64,000 nt of DNA from Malachius bipustulatus (lineage: Eukaryota > Arthropoda > Insecta > Coleoptera > Melyridae), in contig OU342630.1 of NCBI GenBank assembly GCA_910589415.1, positions 7,440,001 through 7,504,000 on the forward strand. The letters are read 5' to 3'. Below the pieces are notes generated by a model, which saw only the letters and a program-made list of their open reading frames with translations, made no database searches and was not told the DNA's origin. Of this stretch, positions 44,398-54,509 are shown piece by piece. Made by a program: the position numbers and the translations under genes. How positions within the stretch are numbered: the stretch's first letter is position 1; each line of letters begins with the position of its first letter.

Positions 44398-44655
44398 GTT
44401 TTAGTGTATTTTTTAATAAAAAAAATACACTATTGAGGATGACATTTCTTTTTGGAAATCACCCAAACTCATTAAATATCCATCGATCATAACCCTAAGA
44501 TCACGAAAAAGTGTTTTTCCAAAATTCACCTGCCCACGAATTTTGGAAAACCACTTTTTCGTGATCTGGGGGTCAGGATCGATGAACTTCATGAGTTTGG
44601 GTGATTTTAGTGGAGTAATGACGTCCTCAATAGTGTACTTTTTTATTAAAAAATA
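44398..44655. mobile_element. Palindromic MITE, ~130-bp arms
   Basis: GTGTATTTTTTAATAAAAAA pairs with TTTTTTATTAAAAAATACAG; pairing continues through CACTATTGAGGA, AATCACCCAAACTCAT, CATCGATC and GATCACGAAAAAGTG to a centre near CACCTGCCCAC. Long, nearly complete arms make this a strong hairpin. It directly borders the ~75-bp direct repeat at 44652. Confidence 0.8.
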
Positions 44656-44730
44656 CAGTAAAAAGGCTATACGATACGTAGAGACAGCAAAACATGAGTA
44701 AGTACTTCTCCTGTAGTTTCATTCGAGGAG
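44652..44730. repeat. Long direct repeat flanking the RT insertion, left copy
   Basis: The text CAGTAAAAAGGCTA then TACGATACGTAGAGACAGCA, AAACATGAGTAAGTACTTCT and GTTTCATTCGAGGAGCC is repeated at 47314-47393. The copies are essentially identical apart from four extra bases (AGTA) in the right one. The left copy ends exactly where the T-run (poly(A) of the minus-strand element) begins. Best read as a very long target-site duplication. Confidence 0.75.
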
Positions 44731-44754
44731 CCTTTTTTTACTGCAGGGAAATCC

Positions 44755-46338
44755 CTATGACGCTCTGGAAGCGAAGCATGTGCGGAGATGTCGATTCAAG
44801 TTGGCCTTGAATCTCTGTAGGTTGTATACTTCGAGAAACACGCCCTTTGGAATGCTATTCCAAAGTGATGCGGTTCTATACATAAAAGAAGTCTGAAATA
44901 GGGTGGTACGAGGTGTAACGAGCGGAACCTGATACGGATGAGCGTCTGCGGCTCGACGTGTATATCTGCCCGGCCTTGTTCTTGGTGGGATCAAGCGGGC
45001 CACGTCTTTTGAACACTTTCCATTAAAATATCTGTAAAACAGACTCAGGTCAGCTACTCTTCTTCGATGTTCGAGAGTGTCTAAATTTTTTGTCAAATCT
45101 GGGTCCCCAATCAAGAGGATGGCTCTTTTCTGAATAGAGTCGAGTAGTCTCAGCGTATGTTTGGGAGCTGAGCTCCAAACATGTGAGCAGTACTCCCATG
45201 ATGGTCGGATTTGAGCCTTGTATAAGAGGAGAAGCTGTTGTGGTGTATAAAATTTCTTCGTGCGGAAGAGTGTTCCAAGTTTTTGAGAAGCACTCTTCGC
45301 CAGACCTGCAACATGATCATGCCAAGACATGTTCGCTCCGAGACTCACTCCAAGTAAACGAAGAGATGGCGCTGGAGTAAGAGAGTGTCCCGCCATCACC
45401 ATATCTGTCTCCAAAACGTTGGCCTTTTTGGAGAAGATGACTGCTTGGGTTTTTCCAGCATTAAATTGAACTTGGTTTCTATCGCCCCAAGCTAGAATGT
45501 ATTGTAAGTCATTGTTAAGTATGGCAACTTCTTGTTCCCTGCGAGTCTGTGCGTCGATGGCAGATGTTCGCGCATCTAAGGTATAAGAAGATATGAGTGT
45601 ACTGTCATCGGCAAAACTGTATATTGGATTTTTTGTTGTTTCAAGCAAATCGTTGATAAATATTAGAAAGAGAGTCGGGGATAAAATGGATCCCTGAGGC
45701 ACACCGGCATTGATGGAAAAGGTCTCAGAAAGAGCTCCATCTACTGCCACCTGTAATGAGCGATATCCGAGATAACTCGCAAGCCACAAGCAGAATATTT
45801 CGGGCATGCCATAAGCCTGCAGTTTTGCCAACAGTCCATCATGCCAGACACGGTCGAAAGCTCTAGAAATATCAAGCGCAACTCCTCGAGACTCCCCATG
45901 GTGCTCGATTGCGCTGTTCCACAGCTCGGTGACGTAGGTGAGGAGGTCACCTGTTGACCTCTGTTTACGGAATCCGTATTGGCGGTCGCTGATTATATTA
46001 GCTCCTTCCAAGTACTTTAAAAGATGTTGGTTAATAGCTTTCTCCATAATCTTGAATATTACTGAAAGCAGTGCCACTGGTCGATAGTTATTTGGTATAG
46101 TCTTTTTGCCTTTCTTGGGAATAGGTTGGATCCGTGCACATTTCCAGCAGGAAGGAAATATTCCTTTTTCATACGACAGATTGAAAAGTCGACAGAAGAC
46201 AGATGACAGCTCAGTGGCGCATTTTTTAAGTACGATAACAGGTACGTCATCGGACCCAGAAGCTTTGTTTGGGTCTATAAGGGGCAAGTTTTTAAATGCA
46301 ACCTTAAATACATTGCTGAAATTAATCGATGTTTCCAT
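44755..46338 (-). CDS. Non-LTR retrotransposon reverse transcriptase, uninterrupted
   Basis: A 527-codon frame with all RT landmarks: DPNKASGSDDVPVIVLKK, NNYRPVALLSVIFKIMEK, RQYGFRKQRSTGDLL, motif A ALDISRAFDRVWHDG, motif B NAGVPQGSILSPTLFLIFI, motif C YSFADDST with both aspartates, and the C-terminal region RPSWEYCSHVWSSAP ... RTASLWNSIP...F+. This is a CR1/Jockey-group RT. The first Met is internal to the family's ORF2, and a stop and frame break lie just upstream with no endonuclease visible, so the copy is 5'-truncated or rearranged. A short 3' UTR ends in a poly(A) tract (plus strand 44731-44738, TTTTTTTA) beside the direct repeat. It is the best-preserved coding sequence in the window. 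Confidence 0.9.
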   Translation of the reverse strand: METSINFSNVFKVAFKNLPLIDPNKASGSDDVPVIVLKKCATELSSVFCRLFNLSYEKGIFPSCWKCARIQPIPKKGKKTIPNNYRPVALLSVIFKIMEKAINQHLLKYLEGANIISDRQYGFRKQRSTGDLLTYVTELWNSAIEHHGESRGVALDISRAFDRVWHDGLLAKLQAYGMPEIFCLWLASYLGYRSLQVAVDGALSETFSINAGVPQGSILSPTLFLIFINDLLETTKNPIYSFADDSTLISSYTLDARTSAIDAQTRREQEVAILNNDLQYILAWGDRNQVQFNAGKTQAVIFSKKANVLETDMVMAGHSLTPAPSLRLLGVSLGANMSWHDHVAGLAKSASQKLGTLFRTKKFYTPQQLLLLYKAQIRPSWEYCSHVWSSAPKHTLRLLDSIQKRAILLIGDPDLTKNLDTLEHRRRVADLSLFYRYFNGKCSKDVARLIPPRTRPGRYTRRAADAHPYQVPLVTPRTTLFQTSFMYRTASLWNSIPKGVFLEVYNLQRFKANLNRHLRTCFASRAS

Positions 46339-46878
46339 GTGACGTCATCGATGCTTCCGTTGAATGCGAATTCTCGATGAATTTATGAACTGTTCGATGA
46401 AGTCTTCGAATAATTGTAATAAACCACGAAACCTAACCCCTTTTTATTTGTTGTTTGACATTTACAAATAAATAAAAAGGTCCTGTCTTCTGCAGGCGTC
46501 GGTGCAATTTTTAAAACTATAATACAAAAATTGATTGCTCAGAATCCAAATAGTCATCAACATACAGTCATTGAATGGAACAGGAGATCGGCCAGTTATG
46601 GATAGTTTATCATGTTTCATTTCAGAGACAAGATTCTGTAATAACACATTAATAAATTACTTAATTAAAAATACAATATCTGTTATTGACTTACAAGATT
46701 GACTTACTTGTATGGTCGTTCTGCTAAGTCTAAAATGTGACTTGAAATCACCATCAGAATAGCGGCAAACGATTTTTGCTATATTATAATTTGTATTTTT
46801 TGTATGTTTATATCTACATTTTATTCATATTTAAGAAAAATAATAGGTCATCTTCGCTGTCTGTCTCTTCAGAAGATG
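46339..46878. other. Upstream part of the RT insertion, unassigned
   Basis: Immediately upstream of the RT frame on the minus strand, an extension resembling the RT linker (FIEQFIN) is followed by a stop. Further on, CCTTTTTATTTGTTG and CAAATAAATAAAAAGG form a hairpin at 46437-46482. The rest is AT-rich. Confidence 0.4.
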
Positions 46879-47217
46879 ATGAGCTATGCCAAAGGGCAAG
46901 TTTTTAAATCCATCGATTGCCTATGCGCATTAAGCAGTTCTCCCAGCAGTCCGTTCGTAAATTCACCGCAATGTTCCAGTGAAATCTACCGGGTAGTTTT
47001 TTATTTCGGCGATGGCGATGGAAACAATCTATCTCCAGCAGATCCATCGGTCTTGGAGATCGATGAATCCGCTGGATTCTTGATGAATGTCAATTATGTT
47101 AGGTTACATTTCGAAAATTTTGACACTTTTTTAATCACAAGAAATTAAAAATGGAGTATTTATTAGTTAAAAAGTTGGCGCATAGGCAATCGATGGATTT
47201 AAAAACTTGCCCAAAGC
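46879..47217. mobile_element. MITE with 37-bp inverted ends, nested
   Basis: GGGCAAGTTTTTAAATCCAT (46889) and its inverted partner ATGGATTTAAAAACTTGCCC (47194-47213) extend to a 36-37-bp terminal repeat including CGATTGCCTATGCGC, with no mismatch seen. An inner palindrome, CCAGCAGATCCATCG/CGATGAATCCGCTGG, sits at 47035-47076. It lies inside the 44.7-47.3-kb insertion, so it may be younger or part of it. Confidence 0.75.
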
Positions 47218-47313
47218 TAACATAATGCACTTTATACTTTATGACACGCTGTCGGAAATTAATGTCTGACATTTGGGACTCTACGGAAGGAATCATTGGC
47301 GGAGTTCTTCCCA

Positions 47314-47393
47314 GTAAAAAGGCTAAGTATACGATACGTAGAGACAGCAAAACATGAGTAAGTACTTCTCCTGTAGTTTCATTCGAGGAGCCT
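47314..47393. repeat. Long direct repeat flanking the RT insertion, right copy
   Basis: Second copy of the 44652-44730 repeat, followed directly by the gypsy-type gag region (TGCAAACTGTAGC). Because the target sequence continues into gypsy sequence on this side, the retrotransposon probably inserted into or beside an existing gypsy relic. Confidence 0.75.
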
Positions 47394-47399
47394 GCAAAC

Positions 47400-48215
47400 T
47401 GTAGCACAGTAAATGCAAGAGTAGATGAGACTCTGTTATCAGAATTTGATCATTCAGGGGAGAATGAAAGTGTTGCAATTGGGGCAAAAAGGGTTGACGA
47501 ATTGGAGCAATTTCATAAATGGAATGATGTGACCATAGTGAAGTTGGCAATATGTCGCCTCCGAGGTAATGCTTGTCGATGGTATGAGTCGTTACAAACC
47601 CCTTGTTTCACCTGGTCAGAAAGCAACAAACAACAGTTGCTGAGTTGTTTTCCAAGTACGATTCAGTTTGGTAAACTGTTTCTTGAAGCAGCCAATTATA
47701 TGCCTTTACCACGTCAAAGGTTAAGTGTGAGTATTGTTTTGAAAAAGTGACTCGATTGAATAAACTAAATTTGCCCCTGAGTATATAGAATGTAATCGAT
47801 TGCGTCATTGAAAGTATTAATAATAATTCTAATATCAAGATGTCATCTTGAGCTGCCAAATTTAACAACATAGGGAGTTTAGCGGATTACCTGGATCAGG
47901 TAATGGTTGATAACAGCACTAACATTAGTTGTATAAAGTTTAATCTGAAGAATCTGTCCGTGAGTCAATGATGGCACACAATAGGAGAATTCTGAGTCTG
48001 ATTGTAATAAATTTAATAAAGGAAAAACGTCATGTTTCAATTGTAAGGGGAATTACTTTTTGAGATTTTGCCCAAGGCAAAAGATTTATTGTAATAATTG
48101 CTCCAGGTATGGTCAGATAAAAAAAATGTATACAAAAGCAGTTATAATAAAAATTACCAGAACGTCGAATGTTTGCGCGATACAGGAAGTACTTGTAGGT
48201 GAATGAGGGCATATA
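47400..48215 (+). pseudogene. Ty3/gypsy gag relic
   Basis: The stretch 47502-47750 reads FHKWNDVTIVKLAICRLRGN and ACRWYESLQ...F.W.E, the retrotransposon-gag helical core (a W...A...L-x-G-x-A...W pattern). Around 48030-48110 an Asn/Cys-rich segment, CFNCKGNYFLRFCP and YCNNCSRYGQ, is a decayed pair of zinc knuckles with both His positions lost. Stops and shifts separate the parts. Protease, RT and RNase H are not recognisable between here and the integrase tail at 48.6 kb. Confidence 0.65.
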
Positions 48216-48599
48216 TATGTAGCTGGCTGAAGCTAGAAAATTGAATTTGGAGTCACGACGACCACTTAATACACCTGCGTAGTTTTATGGGTAACTTCAA
48301 CAAGTAATAGTAGGCAATGCATGCTGAAATAATAAAGATCGACGTCGTATCCCGTAAAATACCAGTGTACCTACTTGTTCTAGAAGTGTTTTTACAACGT
48401 GATTTAATAATTGTAAACGAAGTTAGGATGATTAAAAGAGATTATTTTATGTGTAAAGAAATGTTCTGATGAGCAAGGTACCAATAAAATGATATCTACA
48501 GGTGTCCACGAAGTCGATAGCATTTCAAAATTTTGGACTTGTACATTTGACATGTTGATAGGAACTCACTTTATAGTTATAGTTTGTTACTTAAGTGTA

Positions 48600-48800
48600 A
48601 GGAGCCTTTCATAGTGACGCAAAAATTAACGAATGATCAGTATGAGATGGAAGATTTAATAGAAGGTTTTAGGAGGTAAAAACACTCGTAGCAGTAGACA
48701 AGCTATAACTTTGGATGCTTCTAAAAGGTAGGCACGAAATTCTTTTACGAAACTATTTCTTTGCTCGACGAAGTCAAGTAACTGTTAGGAGAGGCGACAT
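48600..48800 (+). pseudogene. Ty3/gypsy integrase C-terminal remnant
   Basis: A broken frame beginning EPFIVTQKLTNDQYEMEDL follows the pattern of the integrase C-terminal (GPY/F-like) region, where G-P-F/Y-x-V...L...Y-x-v-x-D-L is typical. A VAVDK-like step occurs shortly after. The segment is short and interrupted by stops. Confidence 0.5.
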
Positions 48801-48959
48801 GTAACTCAAACCTATCAAAAATAAATAAATAAACCTAACGAAAATAATAACAGTGTTGTTAACTGGTGAGTGATATGTCTGTGAAGGTAACTATTAAAAA
48901 GATCGAGAGGTCGGCAATTGAGTAATTGCCTTTATCTTCTTAGATAACAAGGAGGTTAA

Positions 48960-49440
48960 GTCTCAACTGATGGACCAGCCTGATGAGGACAGCCTGCTGT
49001 TGAACCATCCTGAGGACAGCTTGCGGTCAGACCATTCGGAGGACAGCCTGGTCAGACCATCCTGAGGACAGCCTGCGGTTAGGCCAGCCTTGGGACAGTC
49101 TGCAGTCAGACCAGCCTGTGGCCAGATCAGTCTCTGAGGACAGCCTACGGTCAGGACGACCGAATGTGAGGCGCGTGGAGTCCCGGCTTAGCAACGAGTG
49201 GCAGTGGCTGATTGTCGAGGTCGAGCGAGATGGCGAGTGGTCCGCGAGCCTGGCGAAGCTGGAGGCAGCAGCGGGCAGAGACGACCGGACCCGGGGCAAG
49301 AAAAGAAACGAACTTCTGAGAGCAGAGAGTATGGAGCGTATCGGTTGTTTCGAAAACTCTGTTACCTTCGTTCGAAAATAAACCTTTGTTACTCATGCCC
49401 TTTTGTCTTTAATAAAACAAATAATCTAACAGGTGATTTT
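48960..49440 (+). pseudogene. Repetitive 3' end of the gypsy relic
   Basis: Degenerate units of about 27-33 bp (CTGAGGACAGCCTGCGGTCA type) run from about 48970 to 49165 and, with one frame change, encode repeats of the form ...EDSLRSD(Q/H). The frame then continues ESRLSNEWQWLIVEVERDGE and ends at the TAA near 49379, with AATAAA overlapping it and TTAATAAAAC soon after. This looks like the acidic repetitive tail that some insect gypsy elements carry between integrase and the 3' LTR. The LTR itself is not delimited. Confidence 0.5.
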
Positions 49441-50639
49441 TGTGATCACCCATCAAGTGATGTCGTCCTCAATAGTGTTCTTCTTAGCGTGCCTCATCCT
49501 TTAAGGACATTATGGTCAGGCGCATCAACTCGAATTTTTAGTCTCTTACACACAGATTCTTATAGTTATATGACCAAAGTAGATCGTTTTTCTTCTCTTT
49601 ACAATTATTATGTATAGTGTTGAATATTTCTCCTACCTTTGTCATCCTCTTTTACTATTGTTACATGTATTGATTCTAAATCTGAACCTGTATACATAGG
49701 GAAATTGTTAGGGTCTATTTCAACGAGTTACCAAAAATACGTAGGTACTTCATTGTTTGCATTGTTAAAAACAATCTCATTGAAACGTTAATTGCAATTC
49801 GCCCATGTATAAAAACTCACTGCTCACACGGTAGGCAATATTTAAATATTTCAATTCAGAGAGACTTACAGTGACATCTAGTAAGACATACTGAGATTAA
49901 ATTATAGGATTAATAGGTTAGTAACCAGTATCCACTAAACCGACTTGTTTACATAGAGCTCTTCTTGTGCTGCGAACAGAGATGTTTATAGTGTAAGTAA
50001 GCATTATCTCTGGTTGCGAATCAGCTTTAATTTCAGATTCTCTCAATAGGTGACACAACACGGTAGTTCTAATTACGCAGTGACAGTGACTCTATAGAGC
50101 TTACGCGGTGACAGTATAGTCTAGCTCCTCTCACCAACCATGTTTCTCCGATAAAGATGACCGCATAAATATGATTTTTCTATAACTTTTTATCTAAAGG
50201 AAAACTAACGCAAGAATAAATTTAATATTTTTAAATTTAGTTTATAGCAAGTTTATTTAAGTATTAAATTAAGTATGTAGGTAACTACGCCGTTCTTAAA
50301 ACCAACTCAATTTGACGTTCGACGTAACATAGGTAGGTATATACCTACCTATAGCGAAAAAAGGGGACACCGTATCATCACTACTGTATTACCTACATAG
50401 AGCCACAACAGTCGATCTAATTTTTATAGATAAAATTTGAACATTTTGATATTTAGCAATAATTGTCTCATTTAGAAATATGGTACCCATTTAACTATAA
50501 TTAAGTATTAATTATTTTGTAAGGGTCTATTAGCTTGTTCTATATTTTATGATTCTACATATAAGTTAAGCTGGTGTTTTTGCTATCTAGAAATTTAAGA
50601 AAATGTTGTCTTCCTATAATAATGTGGATTAATCCATCG
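49441..50639. other. AT-rich sequence without recognised gene
   Basis: TCCTCAATAGTGTTCTTCTT at 49463 echoes the arm of the 44398 MITE. TACCTACCTATA-type tracts occur at 50330-50355. No gene or bounded repeat. Confidence 0.45.
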
Positions 50640-50880
50640 CCAGACGCCTAGATTCTCACCTTCTAAATATAACTCCGCCAGCTGAGATTGACACCGCACG
50701 GCTAAAGTGAACCTCCTTCATCCCAGTGTGCCATGGGCAACGCACACGTAAAACCCCAGCCCCGGTCAAGAAACAAGAAGGTCCATTGGGACGCCGCAGG
50801 TAACCCCATAATAGCAATAGCCCTAATCTAAGCCCCTTCCCATAGCCCGCTTCCTAATTACTTCAGTAGTTAGGGCAATA
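50640..50880. other. GC-rich orphan block
   Basis: A 240-bp stretch (CGCCAGACGCC ... CCCCAGCCCCGGTCAAG ... GGGACGCCGCAGG) stands out from about 2 kb of AT-rich DNA on each side. There is no long frame, A/B box or inverted end. It may be the 5' UTR of an unrecognised non-LTR element or a non-coding exon. Confidence 0.4.
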
Positions 50881-53170
50881 GGTTAGTGGAGTGTTAGTTG
50901 TTGTGGTGTTGTTCAAAATTTAAACTGATGCGGTTTATTTTTATCGGGCTGTCTGTGATTCGTATTTGTATGTATTGTGTTTGACATGAAAATATTAATG
51001 AGTTCACGTTTTGTAGCATTATGTAATTAAAAATGTGAATGTCAGGTAATGGTGCCTACTTAGTTAATTTATTTTTAGTAGGTAATTCAATATTGTTCTT
51101 TAATAATATCGTATCGTCCTGATTAGTTATATTTCAATTAAATTTTTCGTAAAAAATTTCAAGTTGTCAATTTTGTTCTACCAAGGTCTTTGTAATGCAA
51201 AAGTTGTAAGGATGGAATTCGTACTTATTATCTTCAATAAAAAAATAATAATCAATAATATCCTTGTACGTTTCTAGATATAGGCCAAGCCAAGTTTTGG
51301 TGTCAGTGATTGTTAAAATTAAACATGACTAGTATGTAAATAAAAAGCTCTTTTCACAGTGTACAAACATCTTACTTTCTGTTTTCCATAGAATGATTTC
51401 TTCCAAAAATCTTTGAATTTTTTAACTAGGGATTCGCCAGTTCACTTCTAATTTTATTGTTATTTTTTAATGAGGATATACTTAGGTACGGTACAACTGT
51501 GTATATTTTTTATGCAATCCATTCTCAAAATGTTCTCATAAGGAATTGTTTGTTAAAAATTACACCCTATGATAACTTGTGTTATTGTCTTGCAACTTAG
51601 CAGACCATTTTAATCTTCAATAATAGTACCTTATCTATTGTCTAGCAGTCAAGGGAAAACATTTTGACCAACTCATTTTGCTAATTTCGAATAATTTTTC
51701 TGAATTTGTTGAGTTATTTGCCTTGTTTTATATATATATGAATGTTCACATAATGTTCTGTCTTCCAAAAGCTCATTTGATCAATTATTCATTTTAACTC
51801 ATTTTAGTTATTCTAACTATGTTATAATAATTCAAAACTTTGACGACTAAATAATTAATTAAAATAAAAGCCGGCTTTTCTGACAGGTTGTATTGTGAAG
51901 TAGATGACATGTGCTATTAATGAAAATGAAAAACAACTTGTAAGTTACAAGACAAAACGAGTTAATAGAAAATTAAGGTGTGCAGGGAGGTAGATAATTT
52001 CACTACGACGCTGAAACTTGAAAACGAATAAAACTAGGATAACAACATAATAATATGAGTTTTTACATCATTTTCACGTGTACAAAATACTCCTGGAGAT
52101 TGGTGCATTCATCCCGACTCACCCAGTATAAATAAACAAAACAACGTGTATAAACTTTTGGATTTTACTTAAGTACACATTGTATTTAACATACTATGCA
52201 TATTATGCTTTAAACTAACGGTGTCTTATTATTAACACAACTGTGTATTTAAATATCTACTTATATGTATTGTGCAATATTTTATTGTAAATAACATTAA
52301 CATAAATTATTTCTTTGTAGAAATAATTCAAAAACATGCTGAACAAGGACACAGCAGTAAGTGTTGTTTTTATATAAGTATTTTTTTATTTGTATGAATA
52401 TGTATTTTTTATTATTGGCAACCTATAATGCTTAGTTAAAAAACGCCCGAACGTTTTCAAATCTAGATTCAAACACGCGCGTGTTTTAAAGTTACCATGG
52501 GAAAATCAACGTGACCGGAGAAACATGTCGGTCAACAATGCCTTATGTCAACTTTTTAATTATTTTTCTAACCGAAGTACCAAATATAATAGTTGACAGA
52601 TATTTGAAAGTATCTGTCAAGTTTTTGAAAGTCTTAATTCAAATATTTAACAAGTTATGATTTCAAAATTTACCAATAATAAAAACTTGTTACCTCCCAA
52701 GAATAATATTAATCATATTTTAAACCTCTCTATAATGAGGAAGGATCCTTCTGGGCAGAGGGGTGCAACAACGTTCCCCTCGTAATATAGAGAACGGTAT
52801 TGTACGCCGATACCCTTTGAAAGCGATGCCACTTATTTTCTTATATTTTCATTTTAAAGCGGATAAGAAAATAGGAAACTAAAACGCATAGTTGAAACAG
52901 TTCTACTATTTAACAAAATTAACAGAACCATAAAGAACACAAAACAGCCAATAATTATTTTCCTAACGAATATCAGCTCTGCCTGTTATTATTATTATGT
53001 TGGGCATTGAATTAAAAATCAAAAATGAAGAAAGAATAAAATTAACCAAAAAATTTATTGATGGATGATAAATAAAACACTAATGTTTTCAAAAATTCTA
53101 CTGTATACTAATGAATAATATAAAACATAAAACATAAATTTTACAAAAAAATTATGTTTGTGACCTTTAT
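50881..53170. other. AT-rich sequence without recognised gene
   Basis: A small inverted pair, CCTCTCTATAATGAGG and CCTCGTAATATAGAG, lies at 52724-52795 (about 70 bp). Nothing else could be supported. Confidence 0.45.
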
Positions 53171-53201
53171 TTACTTTGTAGAATCTCTGCATACTGATGG
53201 A

Positions 53202-53258
53202 TATTATAAACGTGTACACGTGTTTCGCTACTTATAAAGAAGCATCTTCAGAAATATG
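53202..53258 (-). ncRNA. Degenerate hammerhead-like motif
   Basis: On the minus strand: CTGAAGA, stem II TGCTTCTTTATAAGTAGC (GCT/AGC and CTT/AAG around a T-T mismatch), GAAA, then the palindrome CGTGTACACG as a stem III, then T-A at the cleavage position. Stem I is weak: ATATT/AATAT pairs but the pair next to the core is T-T. It overlaps the left edge of a palindromic MITE. Either a decayed ribozyme or a chance resemblance. Confidence 0.35.
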
Positions 53259-53460
53259 TAAATGAATAAAATTATTTCTACATTTAGTAACATATAGCAA
53301 CAGTATGGTAACCTAAGCGATCATAAAACAAGTAGGAATACTTGTATTATGCAAGATCACTTTGGTTACCCCGAGGGTTACCCATTCTGTTGCTAAGTAA
53401 CTATATCAATAATTTTATTCATTTACATATGTCTGGAGATGCTACTTTCAGAATAGGTAC
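53226..53460. mobile_element. Palindromic MITE, ~85-bp arms
   Basis: GCATCTTCAGAAATATGTAA and its partner TTACATATGTCTGGAGATGC, followed inward by GAATAAAATTATT, GTTAC/GTAAC steps and GCAACAG...CTGTTGC, form a 235-bp imperfect hairpin. Confidence 0.7.
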
Positions 53461-54509
53461 AATCAGAATATAAACTTCAATAAAAATACCGAGTTCGCGC
53501 ATCTACTCGGCGCATAGAGATCCGCCATGATTTGAGATGAGCTTTCATTAGTTTTGAATGCGGGCCCACAGAATAGAATTGTACCTATTCTGTGGCGGGC
53601 CTGCGTTTCTACTCTGAAGCAATGGCCGCTAGAGGTGTGGCTTGTCTCTAAAAGATCAAAGGCGCCGCCGGCGAGTTTAGCTTCTGATTTATTCTATTCT
53701 GTGCTTTTACTATTTTACAAGAAGTATATAATTTTACAAGTTTGTGTCTAAAAATATTTTTGATGAAGTTACTTCAATTTATTATTTGTCAGTATATACA
53801 GAGGATGTTAAAGGTGGTCGACGTGGTAAATAAACAGTGTTAAACTAATGAAATGTTCCCTAAGAGTTACATTTTTCTTGAAAAATTTTCATGTTCCTAA
53901 TAAAGGCACATGACAAATATGACGATGTATAACCTTATTACAATGTGTCACAAGTCAATTGTACCACACTGGTGACACTATTCTTCCATTGGTTTGTGTG
54001 AATTTTTCTCAGTATTCCTGATTTTATATTTTTCCGAGATCTTTGTATTTATGCATGCCCATTGCATGTACATGATGAATATATCGATCTTACAAAATAC
54101 AGTGTGAATTTGTTCTTGAAACAGCCTGTATAATCTTAATTTATGGTGCGATTTTAAAAGGATTTCTTTTAAATCATAGAGCTTGATAAACTATATTTTG
54201 GCAGCAAAAAGCGTCTCATTCCTACAAAATCCAAGGCCTACTAGATCAGTGTTTACTTGTAAAATCTCAAGAATTCATATTAGCGATAAAAAAAAACTGG
54301 GCACGCCACAGGATTCACCAGCCCTCAAAACGGTACTGCACTAAATTTTATTGAAAATGTCCTAGTAATAAGGATCTTGCAGTTATTTTAGAAATTCATA
54401 ATACACCGAATTTTCATAAGTTTATTCGAAAAGGTCAAAAGCTCAACAAAGTCAAAATTTATTTGTGTCAAGCATCTCCAAAAGATTGATCTGATCTTAT
54501 AAATACCTG
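53461..54509. other. No recognised feature
   Basis: A GC-rich stretch at 53560-53680 (GCGGGCCTGCG, GGCGCCGCCGGCG) carries an open frame without known motif. The rest is AT-rich. Decayed RT sequence belonging to the next element may begin near 54400. Confidence 0.4.

Noticed and set aside
48975..49000. Hammerhead core CTGATGAGGA
   Set aside because: No GAAA block or stems follow; it belongs to the EDSL-coding tandem repeat.
49027..49396. Minus-strand frames opposite the EDSL repeat
   Set aside because: Open only because of the repeat's GC content; the plus-strand frame continues the gypsy context and has a polyadenylation signal.
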